From Myxococcales bacterium (lineage in GTDB: Bacteria > Myxococcota_A > Polyangia > Fen-1088), in the NCBI GenBank assembly GCA_003153015.1, contig PMBS01000211.1, positions 1 to 35,554 on the forward strand: 35,554 bases of DNA, read 5' to 3'. Of the stretch, positions 8,409 to 17,746 are shown piece by piece; the first letter of the stretch is position 1; each line of letters begins with the position of its first letter. Under the pieces are notes generated by a model, which searched no databases, was not told the origin of the DNA, and worked only from the letters and a program-made list of their open reading frames with translations. The position numbers were made by a program, and so were the translations under genes.

Positions 8409-8780
8409 GGTGGTCCGGCAAGCTGTCAAATGCTCCAAGCCGCTGTGTGTTAGTCTGAATGTCTGCGCTGGCCAACACTGGGATCTCGCGGCCAACACGT
8501 GGGTCGGGCGCGATCCGCCGAGAAACACGAGTTGGCCACCGCGGAGGCAGTGGTCGTCGTTGGTGTGGAGCATGTCGGCCAGCCGCCTGTATGTCATCGC
8601 CGGATTCGTCAGCGACCCGGAAAGCTCTGGCGGATCGGGATACATCCCTGGCACTCCGTTGTCTGGCGGCGCACCGTCCGAAGAGTTGGTGCGCCGGTTC
8701 CGAGCACTAGTGGTCGGGCCACGGGGAACCTGAAGATCTTTCTTGAAAGGTTTTCACTAGATGGAACCCTCTGTAGGGTG
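8409..8780. other. Intergenic region with one perfect inverted repeat
   Basis: 372 bp without a convincing gene. A perfect 9-bp inverted repeat CGGCGCACC / GGTGCGCCG (8667-8675 and 8688-8696, 12-nt loop) could terminate the upstream transcript, but no T-run follows. A short open frame here lacks recognisable motifs and a ribosome site. The esterase start is preceded by GTAGGGTG. Confidence 0.35.
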
Positions 8781-10376
8781 ATGAGAACAATGTGTGGATA
8801 TCGCGCTGAGTTGACGACTGCCTGTCTGCTGGCCTTCGCCGTGGCCGCGCCGATCGCGCAAGCGGGCACGACGACCCAGCTCACGAACTTTGGCTCCAAC
8901 CCCAAGAACCTCCCTATGTACCTCTACACCCCGACCAATGTCGGGGCGAAGCCGCCTATCTTGCTCCATCTTCACGCCTGTCATGCCTCAAACGGCGGCC
9001 AAAGTATGTGCAGCTCGGGAAATTCATTCGCACAGCAAGCTGACAAGTACGGTTTTCTCATGGTCTGTCCGTCAGCGGTCAGCAGCGACCAGTGCTGGGA
9101 CGTCCACTCGACCGCGGACTTGACCCACAACGGGACGGGCAGCGATGCCGAGGGAATGATGTCGGCGATCAACTACGTCATTGCCAACAAGAACGCGGAC
9201 GCCAACCGGGTCTATGTTGCGGGCTATTCCTCGGGCGGCATGATGACCCAGGCCATGATTGGTTCCTATCCCGATGTGTTCAAGGCAGGCGCCGCGTTTG
9301 CCGGCGTACCCTTCGCTTGTTTTGCCCAGGGCAATATCGACAGCCTGGGCTGGAGCTCGACCTGTGCCAATGGCCAAGTGACCATGACAGGAGCGCAATG
9401 GGGCGATCTGGTGCGGGCTGCCTATCCTGGTTACACGGGACCTCGTCCCCGCATTCAGTTGTGGCACGGGTCGGTTGATACCACTGTCGCCTTCCACAAT
9501 TTCGCCGAAGCGATCAAACAGTGGACCAACGTGCTCGGGGTGAGCGAGACGCCAACCTCAACCGAGAACAATGCCCTCCAAACTGGCTGGATAAGGACCC
9601 GCTATGCCGACAGCGCGGGCGTGGTCGAGGTCGAGGCCATTCAGGAAACCGGAAAGGGGCACGGCGACCTTTCTGTCGATCCCGAAGCCGGCGAGGCAAT
9701 TCATTTCCTGGGCCTCGATGGTTCAAGTCCCGTTCCTGACGGTGGCGTTGTCGATCCCGCGAGGGACAGCGCGGTAGCTGATACCGCGCGTCCCGATACC
9801 ACAAAGACGGACTTGGCGGGAAACACCGGTGGAACCACGGCCACGGGCGGCGTGACGGCGACCGGCGGAGTGGTGACTACCGGTGGAATAACGACTTCCG
9901 GTGGAGCGGTGGCCAAGGGTGGCGTACTGGCCACGGGTGGAACGGTGGTCACGGGTGGCGTACTGGCCACGGGTGGAACGGTGGCGACCGGCGGCACGAA
10001 AGCGACAGGTGGAGTGGTGACCACCGGTGGGATAACGACCTCCGGCGGAACGGTGGCGACGGGTGGCGTGCTGGCCACGGGTGGAACGGTGGGGTCGGGC
10101 GGCGCTATTCCCTCCGGTGGCACGTCGGCCACAGGCGGTGCGGTGCGCACTGGGGGTACGAGCAGCACGGGCGGCGTGATCCAGACCGGTGGCTCGCTAG
10201 GCGCGGGCGGCGGTATGGCAGCAGGAGGCAGCGCCAGTACGGGTGTCTCCTCCAGCAATGGAAGCTCCTCGGGCTGCTCGTTGACCAGTGGGAATTCCAA
10301 TCGATCTGCACCTGCCAGTCTCTTGTTGATCGTTGGCATTCTCATCGTCGGGTGGCGCCGACGCGACTGCAAGTGA
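8781..10376 (+). CDS. PHB depolymerase / CE1-like esterase with Thr-Gly-Gly linker and MYXO-CTERM-like tail
   Basis: The 531-residue exported esterase has a signal peptide (residues ~1-28, ending APIAQAG). Its alpha/beta-hydrolase domain covers ~30-315. PPILLHLHACHASNG is the oxyanion region and VAGYSSGGMM carries nucleophile Ser150. LWHGSVDTTV holds the likely acid Asp and GKGHGDL the catalytic His. This matches the PHB-depolymerase/feruloyl or acetylxylan esterase group, so a plant or microbial polymer ester is a likely substrate. Residues ~345-490 are a Thr-Gly-Gly repeat linker. The C-terminus has GCS, a hydrophobic helix (ASLLLIVGILIVGW) and RRRDCK, the tripartite pattern of MYXO-CTERM-type sorting tails that suggests surface anchoring. 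ATG at 8781 is used; ATG at 8790 is an alternative. Confidence 0.88.
   Translation: MRTMCGYRAELTTACLLAFAVAAPIAQAGTTTQLTNFGSNPKNLPMYLYTPTNVGAKPPILLHLHACHASNGGQSMCSSGNSFAQQADKYGFLMVCPSAVSSDQCWDVHSTADLTHNGTGSDAEGMMSAINYVIANKNADANRVYVAGYSSGGMMTQAMIGSYPDVFKAGAAFAGVPFACFAQGNIDSLGWSSTCANGQVTMTGAQWGDLVRAAYPGYTGPRPRIQLWHGSVDTTVAFHNFAEAIKQWTNVLGVSETPTSTENNALQTGWIRTRYADSAGVVEVEAIQETGKGHGDLSVDPEAGEAIHFLGLDGSSPVPDGGVVDPARDSAVADTARPDTTKTDLAGNTGGTTATGGVTATGGVVTTGGITTSGGAVAKGGVLATGGTVVTGGVLATGGTVATGGTKATGGVVTTGGITTSGGTVATGGVLATGGTVGSGGAIPSGGTSATGGAVRTGGTSSTGGVIQTGGSLGAGGGMAAGGSASTGVSSSNGSSSGCSLTSGNSNRSAPASLLLIVGILIVGWRRRDCK
9825..10245 (+). repeat. Thr-Gly-Gly coding repeat in esterase linker
   Basis: About 25 degenerate units of the form ACN-GGN-GGN plus two variable codons encode TGG-x-x repeats (for example TATGGVTATGGVVTTGG). 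Longer blocks recur, such as the stretch encoding VVTTGGITTSGG, which appears twice. The array is probably a flexible extracellular spacer that expands and contracts by slippage. Similar arrays occur in the lipoprotein at 27866 and the mannanase at 30659. Confidence 0.8.
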
Positions 10377-10398
10377 TGCCGTTGCACCGCCAGAAGTC

Positions 10399-11949
10399 TC
10401 AGACGTTTTGATTCGTAGCGGGGCGAGGCAAGTCCGGCAGTTCTGACAAGACCCGCTCCAGCGCGTCCACGCTCGGCGGTTTTGCAAGGTGGTGCTGGAA
10501 GCCAGCCTGGGCGGCTCGTTCCAGGTCTTCCGGCAATGCGTAGCCGCTCAGGGCCACGAGAAAGGTGGACTGCAACACCGGGTCTTGCCGCACGGCCCCC
10601 GCCACCTCATAACCGTCCATTCCCGGCAAGCCGATATCGCAAAGGACGACGTCGGGGCGGAACCAGCGGGCCTTCTCGATTCCCTCCGGCCCGCTGTAGG
10701 CGACCTCGACCTCATGCTCTCCCAGCTCCAGGACCTCACGCAAGCTCTCCGCCGCGTCGGAGTTGTCTTCGATGATCAGGACACGCCGGCAGACTCGTGC
10801 GCCGCTCGCGCGTAGGGCGGGCTTCTCCAACACAGCTCCGGCATCGAGTGGCAGCCGGATCACGAACGCTGCTCCTTTCCCGAGTCCGTCGCTTTGCGCC
10901 TGGATGCTGCCCCCATGCAGCTCCACCAGGCCCTTGATCAAGGCCAATCCGAGCCCCAGCCCTCCCTTGCTGCGGTCCAGAGACTGATCGGCCTGCATGA
11001 AGGGCTGGAACAGCCGCATGACCGTGTCAGGTGCCATGCCGACGCCGTTGTCGACGACGCGAATGACGGCATTACCCGCCTCTGCCGCGACGGCAATATG
11101 CGCGTGTCCTGCCCGGGGAGTGAACTTCGCTGCATTCTGCAGAAGATTTCCAACCATCTGTGCGACCCGGGTTGCGTCTGCATTGACGAACACCGGGGCA
11201 GGAGCGAGATCACATGAGAGCCGCACCTCATTCCGCTCGAAGAAGCTGCGGTTGTCTTCGACCGCACGACGGACGAGCTCGTTGATCTCAAGACGCTGTT
11301 TTTGTAGCCGAATCTTGTCGCGCGTGAACCGGGTGACGTCGAGCAGGTCGTCGACCAGCTTCGCCAGTTGCGTGGCCTGCCTATCGATCACTCCTAGGGC
11401 GCGCCGAGCCTGCTCGCCGCCGGGAGCGGCACGGTTGAGGACGTAGAGGCTGTTCTTGATAGGAGCCAGGGGGTTGCGCAGCTCGTGGGAGAGCACCGCG
11501 AGAAACTCGTTCTTGCGCTGATCGGCCTCGATCAACTGCGCATTGGCCGCGATGAGCAACTGTTTCTGGCGATAGAGCTGCAGGAAAACGCTGACCTTGC
11601 TCGCGAGGATGCGGGCATCGATGGGCTTGACCAGGAAGTCCACCGCGCCTGATTCGTAGCCCTTGAACACGCGATCCCGATCGTGGAGCCCGGCGGTCAC
11701 GAAGATGATGGGGATTTCGCGGGTGCGCTCTACGTTGCGCATCAGCTCCGCCAGCGCAAAGCCGTCCAACTCGGGCATCTGTACGTCGATGAGGGCGAGC
11801 GCCACCTCGTGCTCGAGCAGAAGTTCGAGGGCGCGTTTGCCCGACTCGGCCTTGAGGATTTCGGCGTCGCTGCGCCGGAGCAAGCCCTCCAGCGCCAGGA
11901 GATTTTCCGGGCGGTCATCAACCAGGAGGAGCTTCGGCAGATCGCTCAT
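10399..11949 (-). CDS. Hybrid response regulator/histidine kinase (REC-HisKA-HATPase-REC)
   Basis: A 516-residue soluble phosphorelay protein. The N-terminal receiver has phospho-acceptor Asp55 in LALIDVQMPELDG. HisKA has His155 in LAVLSHELRNPLAP. The HATPase domain shows NLLQNAAKF, VVDNGVGM and GGLGLGLAL. A second receiver carries Asp438 in VVLCDIGLPGMDGYE. There is no membrane segment or sensory domain, so its input is probably phosphate through the first receiver. The ATG at 11949 overlaps the cheB stop as ATGA, and the residues upstream in this frame are antisense to cheB. It is the last gene of a four-gene operon and probably relays or integrates the signal from the membrane kinase. It converges with the esterase gene, with 22 bp between stops. 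Confidence 0.92.
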   Translation of the reverse strand: MSDLPKLLLVDDRPENLLALEGLLRRSDAEILKAESGKRALELLLEHEVALALIDVQMPELDGFALAELMRNVERTREIPIIFVTAGLHDRDRVFKGYESGAVDFLVKPIDARILASKVSVFLQLYRQKQLLIAANAQLIEADQRKNEFLAVLSHELRNPLAPIKNSLYVLNRAAPGGEQARRALGVIDRQATQLAKLVDDLLDVTRFTRDKIRLQKQRLEINELVRRAVEDNRSFFERNEVRLSCDLAPAPVFVNADATRVAQMVGNLLQNAAKFTPRAGHAHIAVAAEAGNAVIRVVDNGVGMAPDTVMRLFQPFMQADQSLDRSKGGLGLGLALIKGLVELHGGSIQAQSDGLGKGAAFVIRLPLDAGAVLEKPALRASGARVCRRVLIIEDNSDAAESLREVLELGEHEVEVAYSGPEGIEKARWFRPDVVLCDIGLPGMDGYEVAGAVRQDPVLQSTFLVALSGYALPEDLERAAQAGFQHHLAKPPSVDALERVLSELPDLPRPATNQNV

Positions 11950-12566
11950 GTTGAGCCTCGCCGAGGTGAAGTCTGCCACGCGCCGAGCTGCTGCACCCAT
12001 TGACAAATCTCCGTCGTGGCTAGCACATGTGCGTCCGGGCAAAGGGCAATCGCAGCTTCTGGCATCGCGCCCTGTGCCGCGTCGTCGGGGTCTTGGATGG
12101 CGACCAGGCCGCCGGCTTGTTGGATAGCGCAAAGACCGCGTGCGCCGTCCGGGTTTGCGCCCGAGACAAGCACCCCGGCACAGCGCGGACCCAAAACACT
12201 CGCGGCAGACTGGAAGAGCACGTCGATGGACGGCCGCGAGAAATTCACCGGCTCGTCAACCGAAAGGGCAAACGAGGGTCCTTCATCGATGAGTAGGTGA
12301 TAGTCCGGCGGCGCTAGGTACACCGTGGCAGGCGCCAGCGGCTCCTTGTCCAGCGGCTCGCGCAGCGCAAGCCGGCACTTCCCGGATAGGGCTCCGGCCA
12401 GAGCGCTAGGCCTCTGTTTGGGCAGGTGAACCAGCACAACGACAGGCGTCCTGAAATCAGCAGGAAGTGCCCCGAGCACGAGGGAGACAACCTCGATTGC
12501 TCCCGCAGAACCGCCAATAAGAATGGCCTCCGGCGCCGTGGCGGATGAGGTGGGCTTGCCTAGCAT
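11946..12566 (-). CDS. cheB: Stand-alone CheB-type protein-glutamate methylesterase
   Basis: The 206-residue protein consists only of the CheB catalytic domain, without the usual N-terminal receiver. The triad can be placed at Ser20 (LIGGSAGAIEVV), His47 (VLVHLPKQRP) and Asp140 (SGANPDGARGL). CheB removes methyl esters from, or deamidates, glutamyl residues of chemoreceptors. Here no receptor or CheA is encoded nearby, so its target is probably a protein of this signalling operon. The ATG at 12566 lies 7 bp after cheR, and the stop overlaps the following kinase gene. Receiver-less CheB next to CheR and hybrid kinases is a known arrangement in non-chemotactic signalling. Confidence 0.92.
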   Translation of the reverse strand: MLGKPTSSATAPEAILIGGSAGAIEVVSLVLGALPADFRTPVVVLVHLPKQRPSALAGALSGKCRLALREPLDKEPLAPATVYLAPPDYHLLIDEGPSFALSVDEPVNFSRPSIDVLFQSAASVLGPRCAGVLVSGANPDGARGLCAIQQAGGLVAIQDPDDAAQGAMPEAAIALCPDAHVLATTEICQWVQQLGAWQTSPRRGST

Positions 12567-12573
12567 GTCTCCC

Positions 12574-13392
12574 TCATCGCCTCTGGTAGATCCTCTCTTC
12601 ACGTACGAATTCCGCGAATTCCGCGGCGTAGCTCGAAAAGGTGAGTGACTCTTTCGCGCCCAGGCCGAGGAAGCCTTTGCGGCAGAGCGAGTCGCGAAAC
12701 AGTGCGACGGCACGGTCCTGCAAGACGCGATCGAAGTAGATGAGGACGTTGCGACAGGTGATGAGCTGAACCTCGGCGAAGACGCTGTCGGTGGCGAGAC
12801 TGTGGTCGGAAAAGAGCACACCCTCGCGCAGGCTCTTGTCGAAAACCGCTGCGTTGTATCCCGCGGTGTAGTAGTCGGAAAGCGAGGCACGGCCGCCGGC
12901 CTCGGCATAGGCCTTGCTGAAATCCGCAATCCGGTCCAACTCGTAGATGCCGGCCTCGGCCTTGTGTAGAGCCTCGGGGTTGATGTCAGTCGCGTAGATG
13001 AGGGTGCGATCAAGAAGCCCCTCCTCGCGCAGCAGGATGGCGAGCGAATAGACCTCCTCGCCCGTGGCGCAGCCCGGAATCCAAACTTTGAGCGAGGGAT
13101 AGGTGCGCAGATAGGGAACGACCTTCTCGCGCAGGGCCCGATAGAAGCCTGCGTCGCGAAACATCTCGCTCACCTGCACGGTCAGGTGCGCGAGCATACC
13201 GCGCATGACCTCGGGCTCGCGCAGCACACGCTCCTGCAGTGCCGAGAGCGAGCGGCAATTGAAATGTTCCATCGCCTGTTCCAGGCGGCGCTTGAGCGAG
13301 GAAAGCGCATAGCGACGGAAGTCATAGCTGTACTTGAGGTGGATGGCCTCAAGCAGCAGGGGCAGCTCGATATCGAACTCTCCGGACAACAC
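12574..13392 (-). CDS. cheR: CheR-type protein-glutamate O-methyltransferase
   Basis: A 272-residue SAM-dependent methyltransferase. The N-terminal helical domain (YSYDFRRYALSSLKRRLEQA) and VSEMFRDAGFYRALREKVVP are typical CheR segments. The SAM-binding motif is VWIPGCATGEEVYSLAI, followed by IYATDINPEALHKAEAGIY and the LITCRNVLIYFD signature. It would methylate glutamates on a signalling partner, opposed by the adjacent CheB. A GTG at 13392 is the best start: it follows the kinase stop by 7 bp and has AGAGG just upstream. The frame before it is antisense to the kinase's last receiver. The family length is normal and all key motifs are present. Confidence 0.94.
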   Translation of the reverse strand: MLSGEFDIELPLLLEAIHLKYSYDFRRYALSSLKRRLEQAMEHFNCRSLSALQERVLREPEVMRGMLAHLTVQVSEMFRDAGFYRALREKVVPYLRTYPSLKVWIPGCATGEEVYSLAILLREEGLLDRTLIYATDINPEALHKAEAGIYELDRIADFSKAYAEAGGRASLSDYYTAGYNAAVFDKSLREGVLFSDHSLATDSVFAEVQLITCRNVLIYFDRVLQDRAVALFRDSLCRKGFLGLGAKESLTFSSYAAEFAEFVREERIYQRR

Positions 13393-13399
13393 CGTGCCT

Positions 13400-16300
13400 C
13401 TACTTGGGAATCCAGACCTTGATGAGCGAAAGCAGCTTGTCGACGTCGAGTGGCTTGGCGATGTAGTCGTCGGCACCGGCGTGCAGGCACGCCTCGCGAT
13501 CGTTGGGCATTGCTTTGGCGGTCAGCGCGATGATCGACAGCCTCCTCCACTCGGACCGCTTGCGGATCTCTCGAATAGCCGTGAGCCCATCCATCTCGGG
13601 CATCATGATGTCCATCAGCACCAGGTCAACTGCGATGCCGCCGGGGGCCTGGGCGCTCTCCAGAGCGGCCAGTGCTTCCTTGCCGTTGCGCGCGAAGCGC
13701 AGCTTGGCACCCTTGGGTTCGAGCACGCTGGCCAGCGCGAATACATTGCGTGCGTCGTCGTCGACCACCAGGATGTTTCTGCCCTCGAGCGCTGCCTCGC
13801 GGTTGCGCACTTCCCGCAGGATGCGCTGCTGCTCCGCCGGGAGATTGCCCTCCACTTGGTGCAAAAAGAGCGTCACCTCGTCGAGTAGACGTTCCGGCGA
13901 TCTTGCGCCTTTGATGATGATGGAACTGGCATAGCGACGCAGCCGCTCCTCCTCCCCACGATCGAGCGAGCGGCCGGTGTAGACAATGACCGGGGGAAAC
14001 GCGAAGGCTTCGCCCGCTGCCATCTTGTCGAGCACATCGTAGCCCGACATGTCCGGCAGCGTGAGGTCGAGCACCATGCAGTCGAAGGTGCTCTCCCTGA
14101 GCCGCTGCAGGGCCTCGGCGCCGGTCGCGACGGAAACGATGTTCACGTTCTCAGCTTGCAGAAGCTGAACGATGCCCTCGCGCTGGGCCGCGACGTCCTC
14201 AACCACCAGCACGTGCCGCAGTTTCTGCTCAAGCCGTTGCTCGAGCTTCTGGATCGCCTCGATGAGTTGCTCGCGCTTGACTGGTTTGATGGCGTAGCCC
14301 ACTGCCCCCATCTCGAGAGCCTGCTGGGTGTGCTCCAGTGCCGAAACCACGTGGACCGGGATGTGGCGCGTCCCTGGGTTGCGCTTCAGGTGCTCCAGGA
14401 CCGAGAGCCCGGAACTGTCAGGCAGGTTGATGTCGAGCAGCACGGCGCTAGGGAGGAATTGTTCCGCCAGGCGAATACCCTCGGCTGCGGTGGTCGCCAC
14501 TAGCGCACGAAAGCGCTGCTCGTGCAACAGGTCGCGCAAAATGCGCGCGAACGCCTGGTCGTCCTCAATGACCAGGATTGACCGCTCGTCGGGTCGCAGG
14601 CGCTCGCGGTCGTCTTCCACAGCCGGCGCCGGTGGCGGCTTTGAACGCGCCTGCTGGCTTTGCGACACCGGCACCATGCCGGCCGGCCTTTCCGCCGGCG
14701 AGGGGAGGGCGGCGGCACGCGTCCGCAACTCGACGGTCTGGGAGCCTGCACTGGCCACCGCCTCAAGCACCTGCGGGATGGTGAGCGTGAAGCTGCTCCC
14801 CTTGCCCAGTGTGCTTTGCACCGAGATGTCGCCGCCCAGCCGTCTGGCGAGTTCGCGCGAAATGGTGAGGCCCAGGCCGGTGCCTCCGTAGCTGCGGTTG
14901 GTGGTGCCGTTAGCCTGGCGGAAGGCTTCGAAGATTATCTGCTGCTGATCCGCAGCGATGCCGATGCCGCTGTCGCTCACCGAGAACGACACGCGCCCGC
15001 CTGGCGTGTCCGAGACCCGCAGACTCACCGAACCTTCTTGCGTGAACTTGAGCGCGTTCGAGAGGAGGTTGCGCAATACTTGTTGGATCCGCAGCCCGTC
15101 GCTCATGATCGAAGCGGGTGCCCCCGAGGCGAATTGCGCCTCGAAGGACAGGTTTTTCTGGGCGGCCACCGGCTGGAAGGTGCGCTTAAGAGACTCGATG
15201 GTGCGCGGCAGATCCACCACTTCGACCTGAAGTTCCATTCGTCCCGCCTCGATGCGCGAAAGGTCGAGGATGTCGTTGATGAGAACCAGCAGATCGTTGC
15301 CTGAGGAATAGATAGTGGCCGCGTACTTCACTTGCTCGGGCGTGAGGTTGCCGTCTTTGTTGTCAGCGAGCAGCTTGGCCAAAATGAGGGCGCTGTTGAG
15401 CGGCGTCCGCAGTTCGTGGCTCATGTTGGCGAGAAATTCGGACTTGTACTGGTTTGCCCGAGTCAGCTCGTCGGCTTTCTCGACCAGATCCACTTGCGCT
15501 CGGGACAAATCGTCACGCTGTTGCTCGAGCGCCTGCGTCTGCTCCTCAAGCTGCACGTTGGTCTGCTCGAGTTCCACCTGCTGAGCCTCAAGGCGGGCCT
15601 GCGACTCGCGCAAGGCGCGACTCTGCTCCTCCAACTCCTCGTTGATGACTCGCAGCTCCTCCTGCTGGGTCTGCAGCTCCTTGGCCTGCCGCTCGGTTGC
15701 CTCGAGGAGCGTCTGTCGCTGCGCTCGATAGCGGGCCGAGCGCAGCGAAATGCCGGCCAGCTCGGAGATCGCCTCGATACATTCGAGCGCAGCCGCGCCG
15801 GGCGCCGCAAGGAAACCGAGCTCGAGCACTCCAACGGTACGGCCCTCGGCGGAGAGCGGTGCGACCACTAGGTGACGCGGCCGCGACTCGCCGGTGGCCG
15901 TCACGATCCGGAAGTGCTCCTCGGGCACATCGGAGAGCGAGGCCAGCTTCCCTTCGAGCGCGACCCGGCCCACCCAGCCCGCTCCCGGCTGGAAGGATCC
16001 GGGTGGTGCACCGTCGCCGCTGCTGGCGCAGGCGAAGGTTGCCGCGCGCTCCGCTGTCCCCGACTCAGCGATCGTGTAGAGCACGCCAACCTTGGCCCCC
16101 AGGTAGTGTGCGACGGAGGATAGGACTTGCGAAGCGGTGGTCGCTTCGCTGATCTCCCCGCGCACCTCGCTGGCGAGCTCGGCCTGCGCGCGAATGATCC
16201 ACGCCTGCCGGCGCAGCGTCGCGGCCTTGGCGTTCGCTTCATCCAGCGACTTGCGCAAGGCCCCGCAGAAGATGGCCACGACTACGCCCGAGATAAGCGA

Positions 16301-16651
16301 GAGGCAAGTGGCAACCAGCGCCGAACCGTGCAGTGTGAAATGGCCAAAGGGCCGGATGAAGAAATAGTTGCCCGTCGCGGCCGCGAGCAGCGCGGCCAGC
16401 AAACCTGGCCCGCGGCCTCCGTATACGGACGCAATCGCGATGCCGGCGAAGAACAGAACGAACGGCGCAATCTCCTGCTGGGGCACGGTGAAGCGCTGGA
16501 TCAGCGCCACCGCGACTACGGCCAGGACGGCCACCCCGTAGCGCACCGGCGCCGAGCGCCATACCTGGCGCGGGGCGCCCCGCGCCGCCGCGGCTAGGGC
16601 TGTGCTCCCAGCTATTGGAACCTCTCGGTCAGGGAGCTGAGATCCCGGCAT
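13400..16651 (-). CDS. Membrane hybrid histidine kinase: DUF4118-like TM, GAF, coiled coil, HisKA, HATPase, three receivers
   Basis: The 1083-residue kinase leads the operon. Residues ~35-130 contain four hydrophobic segments with [21 protein letters not shown], typical of the DUF4118/KdpD-like membrane domain. Residues ~165-310 resemble a GAF sensor. Residues ~315-395 are a Gln/Glu-rich coiled coil. HisKA has His412 ([15 protein letters not shown]). HATPase follows with [15 protein letters not shown] and [10 protein letters not shown]. Three receivers carry Asp740 ([12 protein letters not shown]), Asp862 ([14 protein letters not shown]) and Asp1014 ([12 protein letters not shown]). The ATG at 16651 has AGGAGA 5' of it. 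The chain of receivers with CheR, CheB and a second hybrid suggests a branched phosphorelay tuned by methylation. The ligand is unknown. Confidence 0.94.
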   Translation of the reverse strand: MPGSQLPDREVPIAGSTALAAAARGAPRQVWRSAPVRYGVAVLAVVAVALIQRFTVPQQEIAPFVLFFAGIAIASVYGGRGPGLLAALLAAATGNYFFIRPFGHFTLHGSALVATCLSLISGVVVAIFCGALRKSLDEANAKAATLRRQAWIIRAQAELASEVRGEISEATTASQVLSSVAHYLGAKVGVLYTIAESGTAERAATFACASSGDGAPPGSFQPGAGWVGRVALEGKLASLSDVPEEHFRIVTATGESRPRHLVVAPLSAEGRTVGVLELGFLAAPGAAALECIEAISELAGISLRSARYRAQRQTLLEATERQAKELQTQQEELRVINEELEEQSRALRESQARLEAQQVELEQTNVQLEEQTQALEQQRDDLSRAQVDLVEKADELTRANQYKSEFLANMSHELRTPLNSALILAKLLADNKDGNLTPEQVKYAATIYSSGNDLLVLINDILDLSRIEAGRMELQVEVVDLPRTIESLKRTFQPVAAQKNLSFEAQFASGAPASIMSDGLRIQQVLRNLLSNALKFTQEGSVSLRVSDTPGGRVSFSVSDSGIGIAADQQQIIFEAFRQANGTTNRSYGGTGLGLTISRELARRLGGDISVQSTLGKGSSFTLTIPQVLEAVASAGSQTVELRTRAAALPSPAERPAGMVPVSQSQQARSKPPPAPAVEDDRERLRPDERSILVIEDDQAFARILRDLLHEQRFRALVATTAAEGIRLAEQFLPSAVLLDINLPDSSGLSVLEHLKRNPGTRHIPVHVVSALEHTQQALEMGAVGYAIKPVKREQLIEAIQKLEQRLEQKLRHVLVVEDVAAQREGIVQLLQAENVNIVSVATGAEALQRLRESTFDCMVLDLTLPDMSGYDVLDKMAAGEAFAFPPVIVYTGRSLDRGEEERLRRYASSIIIKGARSPERLLDEVTLFLHQVEGNLPAEQQRILREVRNREAALEGRNILVVDDDARNVFALASVLEPKGAKLRFARNGKEALAALESAQAPGGIAVDLVLMDIMMPEMDGLTAIREIRKRSEWRRLSIIALTAKAMPNDREACLHAGADDYIAKPLDVDKLLSLIKVWIPK

Positions 16652-16780
16652 GAATCTCTCCTACAAGACGGCGGTCGTGGCCAAGGTGGTGGGGCCTGTC
16701 AACGGTCCTAATGTTGACTGTAGAGAGCACGCCAAGTGTGTGGGTTCAAGAATGGGTATGGATGAGATGTATGATCAGGC

Positions 16781-16799
16781 GAATTCCTTACAGGAATTC
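16781..16799. promoter_or_regulatory. Perfect palindrome upstream of the kinase operon
   Basis: GAATTCC-TTACA-GGAATTC is a perfect 7-bp inverted repeat in the 188-bp gap between the stop of pcm and the start of the kinase operon, both on the minus strand. It could be an operator or a weak terminator for pcm; no T-run follows it on the minus strand, so an operator is the slightly better guess. No clear -35/-10 pair was found beside it. Confidence 0.3.
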
Positions 16800-16839
16800 T
16801 CTACTGACTGACTGGCCGGCCGGGGTCGCGCGCGAAGCG

Positions 16840-17577
16840 CTACCTGCTCTCGTCTGCCTTGCCCGTCATGGGCACGAAACGCACGGGAATCACGTTTCGC
16901 TCGGAGAAGCCCGCGGCTGTGCGGGTGATGACCTTCAACTCCTGGTCGGAGGTGCCCACGGGCAAGACCAGTCGACCGCCGAGCTTGAGCTGCCGCTTGA
17001 GTGGCTCCGGCACGCGGGCAGGCGCGGCGGTAACGATGATGGCGTCGAAGGGCGCGGCCTCGGGCCAGCCCAGGTAGCCATCGCCCACGCGAGTCTTCAC
17101 CTGCGCGTACCCGAGCCGCGCCAGGATTTCGGCCGCGCGTTCCCTCAGCGGAGCCAGAATCTCGATGGAGTAAACATCCGTGCCAAGCTCGGCGAGTACT
17201 GCGGCCTGGTAGCCCGAGCCAGTGCCGATCTCGAGCACGCGGCTGCCGCTTCCTACCGCCGCCAGTTCGGTCATGAGGGCCACGATGTAGGGCTGGCTGA
17301 TGGTCTGGCCCAGGCCGATGGGCACTGGCCGATCGCCGTAGGCCAAGGGGCGCAGGTCTTCCGGCATGAACTGGTGTCGCGGCACCCTGCGCATGGCTGC
17401 GAGCACGGCCGCGCTCTTCACTCCGCGCGCCGCGATCTGTTCGCGCACCATCGCTTCGCGCGCGCTCTGGGTGGTGTTGTCCTCTGACACGCTTGCGTCC
17501 GCGCTGGGCATCGGGGCGGGCCGAGCCTCGGCCTGGCGGCAGGGCGGACGCGCGGCTGCGCACGCGATCCAGATCAT
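16840..17577 (-). CDS. pcm: Protein-L-isoaspartate O-methyltransferase, probably exported
   Basis: PCMT methylates isoaspartyl residues in aged proteins so that they can revert to aspartate. The 245-residue protein shows MVREQIAARGV, VPRHQFMPEDLRPLAYGDRP and PIGLGQTISQPYIVALM. The SAM motif is VLEIGTGSGYQAAVLAEL, followed by VGDGYLGWPEAAPFDAIIVT and LKLGGRLVLPVG, the full family set. The N-terminus (MIWIACAAARPPC) is short and hydrophobic, and residues up to ~40 are not part of the fold, so export or a lipoprotein anchor is possible. The start could be the ATG at 17577, the GTG at 17580, or further upstream. It lies 169 bp downstream of the RCC1 lipoprotein gene on the same strand. Confidence 0.93.
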   Translation of the reverse strand: MIWIACAAARPPCRQAEARPAPMPSADASVSEDNTTQSAREAMVREQIAARGVKSAAVLAAMRRVPRHQFMPEDLRPLAYGDRPVPIGLGQTISQPYIVALMTELAAVGSGSRVLEIGTGSGYQAAVLAELGTDVYSIEILAPLRERAAEILARLGYAQVKTRVGDGYLGWPEAAPFDAIIVTAAPARVPEPLKRQLKLGGRLVLPVGTSDQELKVITRTAAGFSERNVIPVRFVPMTGKADESR

Positions 17578-17746
17578 CACGCTCGCGGCCCGCTGAGCCC
17601 CGCGCAGGACAGGCGTTGTGCCTGTGCTGTTCGCTGCAGGCCCCCGGGCCGCTCGCGAGCGACTCAGCAGTTTCTCAGCGGATCTCGGAATCTTGAAACC
17701 GCATTGCATGAATACCCACCGACGGACATTGGGAGATTGTCGCCGC

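Noticed and set aside
8410-8733. 107-codon open frame between the DUF4832 lipoprotein and the esterase
   Set aside because: No motif, no ribosome site, and a perfect hairpin lies inside it; treated as intergenic.
9825-10245. Possible CRISPR or VNTR locus
   Set aside because: The units are short, degenerate and codon-phased within an open frame; there are no unique spacers or cas genes.
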